A DNA stretch of 64,000 nucleotides from NCBI GenBank assembly GCA_025769875.1, contig JAGFNK010000141.1, positions 1 to 64,000 of the forward strand, in the 5' to 3' direction. Of the stretch, positions 1-10,697 are shown piece after piece. Below the pieces are notes generated by a model that was given only the letters and a program-made list of their open reading frames with translations, did not search any database and was not told the origin of the DNA. The DNA is from Russula earlei (lineage: Eukaryota > Basidiomycota > Agaricomycetes > Russulales > Russulaceae). The position numbers were made by a program, and so were the translations under genes. Position 1 is the first letter of the stretch; each line of letters begins with the position of its first letter.

Positions 1-2035
1 TGAGGCGTTCGATCAGTTGGTAGACCTCTGTTTCAAGCCCTTGAGTGATAAACCTTGAGCGTTCTGGGTGTAGAAGCTACAGCAGACGCAAGTCAGAAAC
101 TCCGACCAGGGCCACGGGGCGATAGAAGGCGGGACGGGGTACCTTGAGTATGAACACCGAGGCGAACGCGGCAAATACGAAATAACCTATCTCAACGTTA
201 GTCTTGCTCAGAGCAAAGTGGCCCAGAGTTTCAGGCACCATCTGGTGCAAAACGTATGTAATCTGTTGGGACCAAGTAATCGACGAGAACCATGACGACG
301 GTCTTGGCGCTCTCCAGCCGCTTGAAGAATACCGGTGTCATATCAATTTTGGCCGACAATGCACGATGGTGTGAAATCTCTCACCCTTAGACCTCGTCAT
401 CGGCTTCAAGGCCCCTTTGGAACGCACTTTGGAACCCGAAAGAGAACATGACGAGCCTCGCGTAATTGACGTAGTTGTAATGTGAAGAAACACAGGTGAG
501 CCGGCGAATCTGGCAAATCAAACGCCAGAGAGAGATACAATGGAAGAAGTTTGATGCGGAACTCGCAGGCGGTGTCTGTAATGTAAGAAGATCGAGGGCG
601 ACGTCAGACGAGTCCGAGATAGCCGAAACGACGGGTGCCATGTACGGGAGTGGTCCGCTCGAAGGGCTCTGCCCACTCCCGACGACAGTTGGTCAATAGC
701 CGATTATGCTCCAGCGTCGATTGAGCGATTCAAGCTATTGGGTACAGTGGGATCCGAGGAAGCTTCTTGGTGGAATTTGTTGACAATCCGGAACAGCGAC
801 GTGTAAGTGATTATGTGCATGTTATACTGATAAGCGCAGACAAATCAGCCGAGTTTACAAATGCCAGCAGAGGGGAGGATGGGAAGGAGCGGATAATGCA
901 ACGCACAGGGTGGTTGTTCGGAGAGGACTTGTACCATCCGAGAGATTTACACATGATGCGAGATACCAATCATTAGCGAGCTAGGGAGGGAGAAAGTCGA
1001 CGAGAAGAAAAACGCACAAGTCCTTTTTTCAACGTCGACGGCTTGCCAAACTGTGTAGCGGTTGACTTGTCGATGTTAAAGCAGATTAACCATCCAGGTG
1101 CATTTCAACATCTCCAGCTCCCGTTGCTCAGTAGTCGGCTTCTTCGGAGGAAGGATATGTAGATTCAGATCTGTCGCAATTCTAGCGCCACAGAGTTCAA
1201 GTCAGTTTGGACCATGATACGTGGAAGATCCACACACCGAATGGTGAGACCGGTGTCCATCCAACCAACTACGATCTTCTTCCCACCGGCGGGCGGGCAC
1301 AGCATAGATGCTCAAGGGAATATATGCTTGGCACAGCTCAACAGATTTCCATCCATCAATCAGTGCATTGGCCACTGCCGTCTTGGCCAAGTGCATGGCG
1401 ATCGGGTACACTTTGCGCTTTCCCGAGAAGCATAATGAATTTGCGCAGACTATATGAGGAATATAGCAGGTGAACACATGAACGTTGATGGAGGGGGGGG
1501 ATTGTGACGAACCAACAGTGAACAAGAATGGACACTGGGTGTGTGTAATTTGGGCTCATGCAGTGAGATGAACGGCTGCGATTCCAGATATTAATGAGGG
1601 TTCCTATACACAAATATTAATCCGCGTATAGAAGCTGGCCAATGCGAGGTCGGTGTGAATACAACAATGGACTCACATTTCTCCATGTCATCAGGCGTCA
1701 CCAGTCTATGTACCAATATGTCCGGTGGACTCGTCTTGTCGATTAATGACTTGCGCAGACCGAGATCCAGAGACGGGCCCGGCATAAAATACGACTTGTT
1801 GGCGACACCCTATCAACGATACGAAAAAAAAAGAAGCAACACATGAATCCAGAAAATGTTCTATGAAGACAAGAAAATTCTCGCACCACTCACTTTGACA
1901 TCGTCCACCATGCCATTTTTCCTTACAGGTCTTCAGTACTTGTGGAATCCCTCTATGTACTGATATCAAGCTTTGCAAGGAGCCCGATGGGAACAGCATC
2001 GTCTGGATATGGATCAATGTCTGATTCTATGAGAG
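1..2035 (-). pseudogene. Decayed fungal-type (Zn2Cys6-class) transcription factor, middle and C-terminal parts
   Basis: Read right to left, short exon-like pieces in shifting frames match the middle-homology region of a basidiomycete transcription factor family. In order they are: a PYPDDAVPIGLLAKL piece (near 1990), GVANKSYFMPGP (near 1800), LIDKTSPPDILVHRLVTPDD (near 1720), YPIAMHLAK and WKSVELCQAY (near 1350), IATDLNLH (near 1170), FNIDKSTATQFGKPS (near 1060), LFRIVNKFHQE (near 790), YARLVMFSFGFQSAFQRG (near 430), and FVFAAFASVFILK with LIERL (180-1). Such proteins act as nuclear regulators, usually through an N-terminal zinc cluster, which I cannot find. The reading frame is broken at several places by a few bases, including a TTGG tandem duplication at about 1261-1268 and an extra AATC near 1070. 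The 3' end runs off the window. Family placement is from recalled similarity; decay is seen directly, although sequencing error cannot be excluded for any single break. Confidence 0.68.
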
Positions 2036-3138
2036 TGGGCGAATGGAGGATTGTAACCCGGCATTGCGGTACGGCTCGGTCCGGCCCGTCTCGGCTCGGC
2101 TTAGCAACGGCTTGGTCAGCAGCCAAACCATCGCTTGGGGTTTGAGCCGGTTGGAGCCGCCCCATTTGGGCAATTCTACTTTTGGATCGACTTTCCATTT
2201 TGAGAACTCTCTCGTTGGCTCGGCTCGCGCCGCTCGCCTTGTTGTTGCTTCATCTCTTCCCCTTCGCCCTGCCGCGCATACATATCGGTCGCAGGCAATC
2301 ACGACGACGACATGGAATCACGAGGAAGTGTTGAAAAACAAAAATTATACTGTGGTTGAGTCGGTGTGTCGTTCAGAGGACGCGTGTGATGACCTGGTTC
2401 ACGTCATCTCTTTGAACATCCAGTTGTTTCATTGTGACTGCCAGACATCCTCCGAGCCTCCGCCCAAGTGTTAGAAAGATGTCATTTGTATATGTAACGT
2501 AGCAGCGCATTACACAAATCCAACGGGCGCAGACGTAGCTCATCGAAAGAAAGCCCAACACAACACCCAATCTGTCGTCGAATTCGGGAGGTGACCGTTT
2601 ACGAATTTGTATGACATGGATCGGGACATCGCCAGCCCCACACGCAACATGATGTCAAGTCAAAAGTTGACGTGGTGAAGTACGACACGCGAGAGGACAG
2701 CAAAGGAACCCTCCAAAAAAAAAAAAGACCTGATCATAGTAGGAAGCAATCATACAAAGCCCTTTCCAGAGAGGCTAGGAGAATATAGATACGATGGAGG
2801 ACAGCATGGCCGTGACACACAGCCTGCGGCAGCGGGTTTGGGAGGGAACGGCCGTCTAAGTCAATTATCAGCTTGAGGACGCTATGAGGCAAAAATGCAG
2901 GTGGGGAAGGGGCGGAGGGGTTGGAAGGCCGCGGGAACAAGCATATAAAACAAAAGGAGAGCGCCATATGTTGCGTGTACGAGACGTAGAGTATCATGTC
3001 AGTTCGTTTTCGTGGGGTGTGAAGGATGGATGCTACAGGGCAGAAGGGGGCGGGGCGTGACGAGATCGAGCGCGCGTTTTGGGAAGAACCCAGGGTTGAG
3101 AAGGATATCCTGGTCTTGGTCATATGGGCGTTACGATG
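2036..3138. other. Gene-free interval with GGCTCGG-rich repeat
   Basis: No recognisable gene. Around 2060-2230 there are recurring GGCTCGG/GAGCCG motifs of the kind found in the subterminal parts of hAT-type elements. They sit where the N-terminal zinc cluster of the neighbouring transcription factor would be expected. The open frame at 2043-2474 has no family features. The right-hand part, with an A-tract near 2716, is the 3' flank of the kinase gene. Confidence 0.4.
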
Positions 3139-6100
3139 TCAGAGCTTCAGCTCCGTCAGAACTCGCCTCGCGAGCATCTGGTACTGCCATCCATCTCCGC
3201 TCGCGCGGCGGAATTGGATGCCGTGTAATGGCAACCACGGGACCTAGAGAAAGAGAAAAAATCAGATCAACACGAACTCGACGATCGGAGGGGTGGGGGA
3301 ATTCTAGCCTTGACGATGTTGACCTCAAACCTGACGGAGAGCGTGCTCTGGCCCACACTCTCGAATACCTCGCGGTCGATGACTTCCCCAGCTGGAGGGG
3401 GGCTCACCGGTAGTTGGTGCGGCTGCTGTTGCTGTTGCTCCTGCGGTTGTGTCGCCGTCGCACCAAAATCGCGCGGAATCGGTGGCAGGTTCTTGCCCCT
3501 CACTGGCGAATGAGAGCGGCGTGGCGATTCCTCTGCGTTCAACGTAGCCGAGACATTATCGTCCGCGTGAACGGTCGGCGTGTTGGATGAGACATTGAAG
3601 AAAGAAGACGAGCCGCTGCTCGGCGTCGCGCCGAACATGGGCCCGCCGTTGCCGCCAACGCCGCCGACGGACGGACGGCCAGGCAATTCCTTGTCCTTGT
3701 CCTTGTCTCTCTCTTTGTGCGGGCTGCCATTCATGCTCCCCTCACCGCGGTCTTTGTCTTTGCGGCTCATGCCGAAGGAGAGCTTCGATGCCTTACGAAC
3801 GATGCGCCTCGTCGTGCCTCCAGAGTCGCCAGAACCTGTCGAGCTCTGCTTGCGATGCTTTCTCGGCGTTGGCGTAGACGTCCCGTGCGGGTCCTGCAGC
3901 GACGAGATGTCAATCGAGGGAAGGTGTATGCAGTCGAACCCGGTCTTGGTTTCTCTGTACTGCACTTGCATACGGTCCAGCACGCGTCGAATATCCGTTT
4001 TGAGCACCGCTGGCGGCTTGGTGGACGTCGTAGCGACACTATAATGACAAGGACATGCGCATAATTATTGCCTGCAAGACGACGCGACAACATTGGGCAA
4101 TTACACGTACCTAAACAGGCCTTTCAGGAACACAGGCTTGAAGTCCTTGTCAGCCGCGTTGGGATTTGGCTCATCCTCCCCGTCCGTTAACTCGAACCCG
4201 GTCCCGGCACCGTTCACACGAGCTGGCCCTGACCGGCGCCCCGAAACATCCTCCTCTGGCACCTCTGCCGTCTGCGCGAACGGTCGCTCGAGCTGTACCG
4301 CCCGTCCCGTGGCAACCCCGTGGCTAGTCGACGGCCGCCGGTGACGCCCGATCGTGCCACCGACACTCGACAACAATGCACCTCCGGTACTGCTTCTGCG
4401 TTCATGTCGCTTCGCGTGGCCCTGTGGGTCGAGGATTGTCGCTGCGCGTCGGTGTAGAGGCTGCGTCTGGCTGTGTGCGATGCCGCCCGTCGCGGTGACG
4501 TGCATCTCCACATCGCCATCCTCAGCGGCCGCTGGCGCGGTGTCGGTGCCCGCAGTAGGGGAAGTAGGTGCCGACGTGGACGGTTCCGTTTTCTCGTTCG
4601 GTGGCGAGGCTGTAACCTTCTTCTCCCCCTCTGGGACTGCGTGATCCAGGTCTGCGGATGGGCGCGGGGAACCAAATCCACTCAAGATGCTTGTCCGCTT
4701 GCCAGCGCGGTCCCCCGCACCACGAATGCTTCCACCCACCAGAAGGTTGCCGAACTTACGGACGAATGTGGCGCCTGCGGATGACGGGGGTGTTGCAGGG
4801 GACAGCACGACTTCTGGTGGCGAGTCCGGAGCGTCCGTCGCGGCGGCCGCTTGCTCGTCCTCCATGTGTTCAGAGAATGTGGTAAGTTCGGGACCGGCAG
4901 TCCGGGGTCGATCGTGTCCATTTACAGAGGAATGAACGTTGACTCTGAGCTGTCCATGCTCACTCACGCCAGCGGGTCCCCCACCTCCACCTCCGAACAT
5001 GCTCACCAAACCGCGCGGAACGCCTTGGCGGTGACTCACGCTGTGAGAACGGCGATGGGTAGACGCCGGCGGGGCGCGTGGCAGTGTCGCGCTTGCTGGG
5101 CCAGCAGGTACCACATCGGTGGTAGGGTCCGGCCCGTCATGAATGATAATCGGCGACGGTGGGGAGAGGTCCACTTGCTTCGGGATGGGTAGACCGGCAT
5201 CACGCGCACGAAATCGTGGATGCTGTTGTTGTTGCTGGAACGTTGTCCCGGTTGGGGAAGGAGTAACCGGAGAGTCGTATGACATTTTGGAAAAGTGCAA
5301 AGATTCCGGAGCGGGTAGGCGCGATGGCCGAATGGTGTAGTCCGCGCCACCAGTGGCCTTCTGTGGCGTTCCCGCAGAAGCCGGCACGGCAAGTTGAACG
5401 GCCTGCTTTGAAGGGGTGGGTGGAGGTGCCCCTTCTGGAGCAGGTTGCGGAGGGTTCAGGGACAATTGCGAGCTCGCGAAGTGGCCCACGCCATAGACCC
5501 TGTCACGCTCCATTTTCTCCCGGGCGAGATAGTAGATCGAGATCAGAGGGTGATAGCCGCGTGTCGGATCTGGGGGCTCTTTATGGTTGTTGACGTCAGA
5601 AAGGGATGCATTTGAGAGCTGTGACTGGGAAGGCGATGGAGATGCAAATGGGGAAGGAGGTGGCGAGGTCGATGGCGAGAAGAGCTTGCGACGATAAAAG
5701 TCAAACCCGGAGAAACGTTTGCTCTTCTTGGGTGTCGATGTTGCCTCGGTCTTGCTTCCCCCAACTTGACCGCCGGCGCCGTCCCACGCGATAGCAAGTG
5801 ATGAATTGGACAGTGAGTCATTCCAGATTCGTGGTCGCTCACGCTTATTTTCCCAATATTGTACCGCCCTCTTATATGCCTCCGAATCGAGGATCGCGAC
5901 AAGCCGACGCTCGATGTCGTCTTCGGAGCCGAATTCAAAGCCGGCCATGCCATGGATGACCTGGCGGTCCAGCTCATCGGCGCGCAAGGCGTCCCGCCGT
6001 AAGAGGTGTGGGTCAGGGGGCCCGTTGAACCCACGTGTCATCCATGGGTGATTTAGAAGGTCGGGGAGGGATGAACGCAGCTGTGGATTGGTGACAAGCA

Positions 6101-8044
6101 TCCGGGAGAGAATATGCTTGCACTCTGCGCAGAGTTTGTCATTCATTAATCCCGCGATCGCTCAGATCGTTCCACGCACCAGTGCTAAGCCACACAGGAT
6201 ATTCGACCAATCCGCGTTTGATTTTGGCATGCAGCGCGGGCATGCTCTGATCGTCAAACGGCACCTTTCCACATACGAGCACGTATAACACCACTCCGAA
6301 GCTCCACACGTCAACTTCGGGGCCGGTGTACACCTTTGCATTTAAAAGTTCTGGAGCGGCAAAATATAGAGAACCACAGAATGTTGACAGGTGGGCGACA
6401 GGGTCGTAGAGGTTTGACAACCCGAAATCGATGATCTTGATATTCCCCGTCTGCGATATAAGAATGTTCTCGATTTTGAGGTCTGACGGATAGGTGAGCG
6501 ACCGCCCGGAGAATGGAATGGTCGGTCGTCAGAAAGACATACCTCGATGGACGACATTATTCTTGTGACAGTATTCTAGCGCGCTTCCGATCTGCCTTGC
6601 GAACTTTCTTGCAACGCGCTCCCGTAAGCGACCGTGGCTGATTATATAGTCGAGCATCTGCCCGCCGTTGATGTACTCGAATACCATGTAATAATGATGT
6701 TGATGCACGATCATTTCGCGCATGCCGCATATATACGGGTGGTAGAGCAGCTGTGAGAGTGCGGCCTCGCGGATTGTGCGGATTTCCTTGGAGGCATCTT
6801 TACTCGCTTGCTTGGCAGCCGCTTCGGCGTTTGCAGATCCAGGTATGGGTTGAACCGGAGTGACACGAGGAAGGATTTTGACGGCAAGCTGTAGGTAGAA
6901 AATAAGTATTCAGAAAATGACAGGGGCGAAGCTGGCGTTTGGATCAAAAATGAGAATCATCAAAACGCCCCTCGGCGCTCCTGTGAGCTCCAGGCGACCT
7001 AACAGCACAGCCGGACCCGAGATGCGTCGCGCGCGTGGCAAAAGCTGCCGGCGTGGCCATCTCCATGGATGATAGGAAGACGATCTCCCGGGGTCGACGA
7101 TGTCAGGGTAAAATGGATCATGAATCATCGACTGAACGACGAATCACGATTTGAAAGGTAAGATATGAAAAGGAATGGTGGTAGGAGACGGAGGGAAAAG
7201 TTAACCAAGTGGATATCACATTGATCATAGCCCCGAGGAGAAAATGGGGGTGCAGCACCCAAGCGCTTCCAGCGGTGCAAGAAAAGGGATTGTTCCAATC
7301 AGACCGGGGAGAGGCACGCTTGGGGTGACGGTCGTGGCAGTCGCTTCGGGGGTAACAAGGGGTGGTATAGTGATAATAGTAAAAAGGAGAGTGTTTTATG
7401 GAGAAAAGGAGGCGGGTTGTAAGGGAAGAGCATGAAAGAAAGACACACCTTCTCTCCTGTAACATTATGATGCGCTAGCTTTACCTTTCCCATACTGCCC
7501 GCGCCGAGAGTCTTCGAGAGGGTGTATTCTCCGAGAATACGATTGGTGGTGCGCGGGCGGGCAGAGTCGACGGTGCGTTGGGAATGCCTTTGTGTTGCGG
7601 AATGGGACTGTTCCACATACTGACGCTGGCGATCTGAAGACGTGCCGGAATGGGAGGGGGAGTAGGGAGGGGGCGGGAGGGATATCGGGCGCGGCCTAGG
7701 GACCGTCCCGCGTGGAATTGGTGCAGTTGTGGAAGCCGTGTTTGGAGGTTGTCTAGAGGGAGAGTGCGGTGCGGTAGAGTGGGCAATCCTCGCTGGGGTG
7801 GGTCAAGGGAGTGGTTATAGAGTCGAGAGGGTTGGATGTGTTGTGAAAGAGGGGGAATGGGGGATGAGAGGAGTGGAGGGATGGAAAGAGGATGCTGTTC
7901 GGGGATGGAGAGTGAGGCTCAGGCTCGCTCTGCGCTGACGCTGACTTGACTGAGAGGGCTCGCTCAGCTCACCGCTCGACCGTCACTTTGCTCTCTTTCC
8001 TTTCCACCACCCGGATCAGTTTGACTCTGCCCCAAGGCGCTCAT
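3139..8044 (-). CDS. KIN1: Kin1/Kin2-type (MARK/PAR-1 family) serine/threonine protein kinase
   Basis: Cell-polarity kinase of the CAMK/MARK class, expected at the cell cortex. The Gly-rich loop GAGSMGKV lies near 7480, the VAIK-type lysine (AVKI) near 6880, the catalytic HR/D is split by an intron near 6545, IDFGLSNL lies near 6420 and the [11 protein letters not shown] activation segment near 6360. [12 protein letters not shown] closes the kinase domain near 6050. A long Ser/Pro-rich linker follows (5800-4100), then a KA1 domain. The last exon (about 3240-3139) ends [19 protein letters not shown], a typical KA1 end, in a frame different from the long open frame upstream, so an intron there is required. 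Its donor is ambiguous: GT after NI, or GC after NIVK. The intron between the Gly-rich loop and the lysine is about 560 nt (7448-6889), long for this genome. No ATG precedes the kinase domain in its own exon, so an upstream exon is needed; an ATG at 8044 followed by a good GTGAGC donor is the candidate. Domain assignment is firm; the 5' end is uncertain. Confidence 0.9.
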
Positions 8045-8342
8045 CTCCAGGTTCGAACCGACACGACACTTGGGCTGTCCCGCATTTGCCAATTGCAACC
8101 GGGATCAACCTGTTTTTCGATCTCCTGGGCCTGTGTTTCATGAACCACTTTACATACCGTCAATTTCTTTCACTACGCGATCAGCGCCGCCACAAATAAA
8201 ACACTATTTTAGATGTGGGGCGAACAGAGGCCTCCCGCCGCTTAGGCGTTGTCATTAATAGACGAATAAAAAGTGCCCAAACGATATCACGAGTCGTCTG
8301 GTGAGCAAAGCAGCGGCACATCAAACGCAATCCATTCGATTC

Positions 8343-8785
8343 TCATTGCTGCTTCTCTTTCGTCTCCTTCCGAGGAAGCCAAGTGACAGGGTGCTGGTTG
8401 AACACCGGCCAAGGAGGGATGATCAACTATGGACAATGTCAAACAAACATTGAACAAGACATCAAAAAAAAACGTACTCCAAGCACGGCACTAGCACCCA
8501 AGCCAAAAACCACAAGCGTCACTTTTATAGACTGAAATAGGAATCCGACAAAGAAAGAGAACACCTGGGAGAGACAACCAGCGAGTCAGCACGGATCGAA
8601 TTGGCGAGACAAGGCTGGCAGACTCACGGCCAGCTCTATCAAAGCGTAGTGGATGATCCGCTCCACGAGCTTTTGGCCTTCAAAGTCCTAATTTTGGATA
8701 TTCCGGGTGAGAGAAAATGCTACACTTGTTATAATAAACCTACAATTTTCCCTTCAAAATACTGTAGAAGGCTAGGACTAGACAT
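8343..8785 (-). CDS. SPC1: Signal peptidase complex subunit 1 (Spc1/SPCS1)
   Basis: Small ER membrane subunit of the signal peptidase complex, which removes signal peptides from secreted proteins. Four short exons give a 90-residue protein: 8785-8744, 8687-8628, 8564-8478 and 8426-8343, all with GT-AG introns and consistent phase. The order of motifs is diagnostic: FEGKIDFEGQKLVERIIHYA, then a hydrophobic hairpin with FFVGFLFQSIKVT and FGLGASAVLG, then PPWPVFNQHPVTWLP and a Lys-rich tail. Two membrane helices with both ends in the cytosol are expected for the family. It lies head-to-tail with the kinase gene, about 300 bp apart. Because the exons are tiny, no long open frame reveals it. Nothing looks damaged. 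Confidence 0.9.
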
Positions 8786-10697
8786 GATATGGTGGGGATC
8801 ACTGGAAACTCGTGCAGGCAGGCACGGAGATGGGGCGATCACGTGATGGGAGTCCGGAGAGCCGGTCCGCTTGTGTTAATGATGATCAATGCCCGCCCGT
8901 GATGGCCCTTCGTTGTGAGGCACTGCTGTACCTCTGCGCGTTGTGGACACGGTTCTCCAACCACGCAAAGCAATCAATCATCGTTCTGTCACAGCCCCGC
9001 TACTGTTACAATGCCGAGCCACGAATCCCGGGAGCCATGATCCCCTTGACGTTACGAGCCCATCAAAGTGCACCAACTCTAGACGATCCTATCAATTTTC
9101 GACGTGTCCAGAACTCTCTTTGAAGAAATCGCCGAATGCAATAAGGAAAACTCGATCCCACGTTCGTCCTATATCGGCACCTGTCCACTGCCAAGTCCAC
9201 CGCCACCGAACCGCCCTTCCCGATCCGGTCCATCACTCGGTTCGATTGCCAAGTGGCGATATATATCTTCGACGTTGCTGCGATGTCGCGATACTTGTGA
9301 GCAAAGTCATGCGTTTCTCCCGGTAAAAGTCGGACGCGCGAACGTGACGGCGGCTCAGATTGGTCTGGATCTTGGGTTTGGGGACAGAAGAACCGTAAGG
9401 GGAGGGCTCACGCTGGTAGGTCTCGTGTGTGACTGAGTGCAAAACAGTAGTAACCAGCCCATGGTATTGGAATACTAGTGTTCATGCATCCTAGTACCCC
9501 CTGCGTCACGGTGCACACGCTCCCTCGATCTGTCGCCGCGTCGTGAATACCCTCGCTGATCGTTCCCACCAAGATCGAGATCTGTTCCCTCGTCTTTATT
9601 AGCAGCGTGGAAGGCGAAGCCGAACTGAACCACGTTCGCCTGCCTGAAAGCCCGAAGCGAAGTATTGCGCGCAGCACAAAACAGCAACGAACCGTGACCT
9701 CCGACTCATCCGTTCAAGCGCTCGCTCCACCGCTCCACCGGAACCCCCGTGGGCTTCTACCATGTCAACGTCGTGCCGATCGGCGAGTAAGGGCTCTGCC
9801 GTTATCCTATCCCCGTGGACACAGGGAGTGACCTGTCCTCAGCATATCTCGTGGTCTTCGTTCAAACCCGATTAGCTGCTCGTACTGTACTGGTTAAGAG
9901 CACGACCGTGATATCCCTTCTAGCTATACCCGTGGACATCGCTTGATCATATCAAATAGTCCCATTGGTTGCACACGGCAAAGGTGCTCACCAGCGGCTT
10001 TCGCTCAACGCGGGTATCACTGCGCCGTGCGGCAGGACACTAGGATAAATTACTATTGTCGATTTCATTTCGTCTAAGGAAGTTCAGATCATGCGCGAGA
10101 GATCCTGGACCGATAGGAAGTTATTTATCGAAACGACCCGCCGAGGCACGTCTAGAGTCACGCAGGCTACAAGAAGCGACCGAAGTAAAGCTTGACTCTA
10201 ATTGGATCCATGGCAACTGTTCCTCTACCTAGGTATTCCGTGTGTTTCCTGCGGAATCGGCATTTCATATAGAGGAGTGCATTGGACTGTTTGCTGGCAT
10301 ACTTATTCAGTATTCTCAGTGGTGATAATGATGTTGTCCATCACGGTTTGGAAGTCATACAATGATAGATAATAAATTCCCACAGTCATACCAGCAAAGC
10401 CCGCACACAACACAGCAATGGCCGCAACTGTCATTTCCCACAGTCAAGGGACGCATGCGTAATGGCGACAGCCGCGACGGACGGAAAATAATAAATTCCC
10501 ACTCCACAGTGGAGGGCACACGCACCCACAACTAAATTGACGAGGTCGGCAACGGCCGCGATGATAGATTTGACGTTTCCCACGGGTGGGCTGTCAACCA
10601 AAATTCCGCTCCGAAATAATAACCTAAAGAGAACTCGGAACCCACGACCATTACCGATACCATCCTCTACATCTTCTCTTTTCATCCTCACACCGTC
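8786..10697. other. Long interval without a recognisable gene, upstream of xylulokinase
   Basis: Several open frames of 70-127 codons exist (for example 9104-9436 plus), but none shows a known motif or a convincing exon chain. The interval separates the diverging Spc1 (minus) and xylulokinase (plus) genes and probably holds both promoters. A low-information hint of aspartic-protease-like residues near 9820 was not enough to call a gene. Confidence 0.4.
10369..10502. promoter_or_regulatory. 15-bp direct repeat upstream of xylulokinase
   Basis: The 15-mer ATAATAAATTCCCAC occurs at 10369-10383 and again at 10488-10502, with a partial relative (TTTCCCACAGTCA) near 10433. The pair lies 200-330 bp before the xylulokinase ATG. 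It may be a binding-site pair or a small duplication; function is inferred from position only. Confidence 0.25.

Noticed and set aside
2043..2474. 143-codon open frame on the plus strand
   Set aside because: Composition follows GGCTCGG repeats; no motif, start context or exon support.
3680..3720. CCTTGT tandem repeat as a possible microsatellite element
   Set aside because: It is coding sequence for a Lys/Asp-rich stretch in the Kin1 linker, minus strand.
9800..9880. Possible aspartic protease remnant (VDTGSDLS-like)
   Set aside because: Only one short motif, no flanking family features and no open exon around it.
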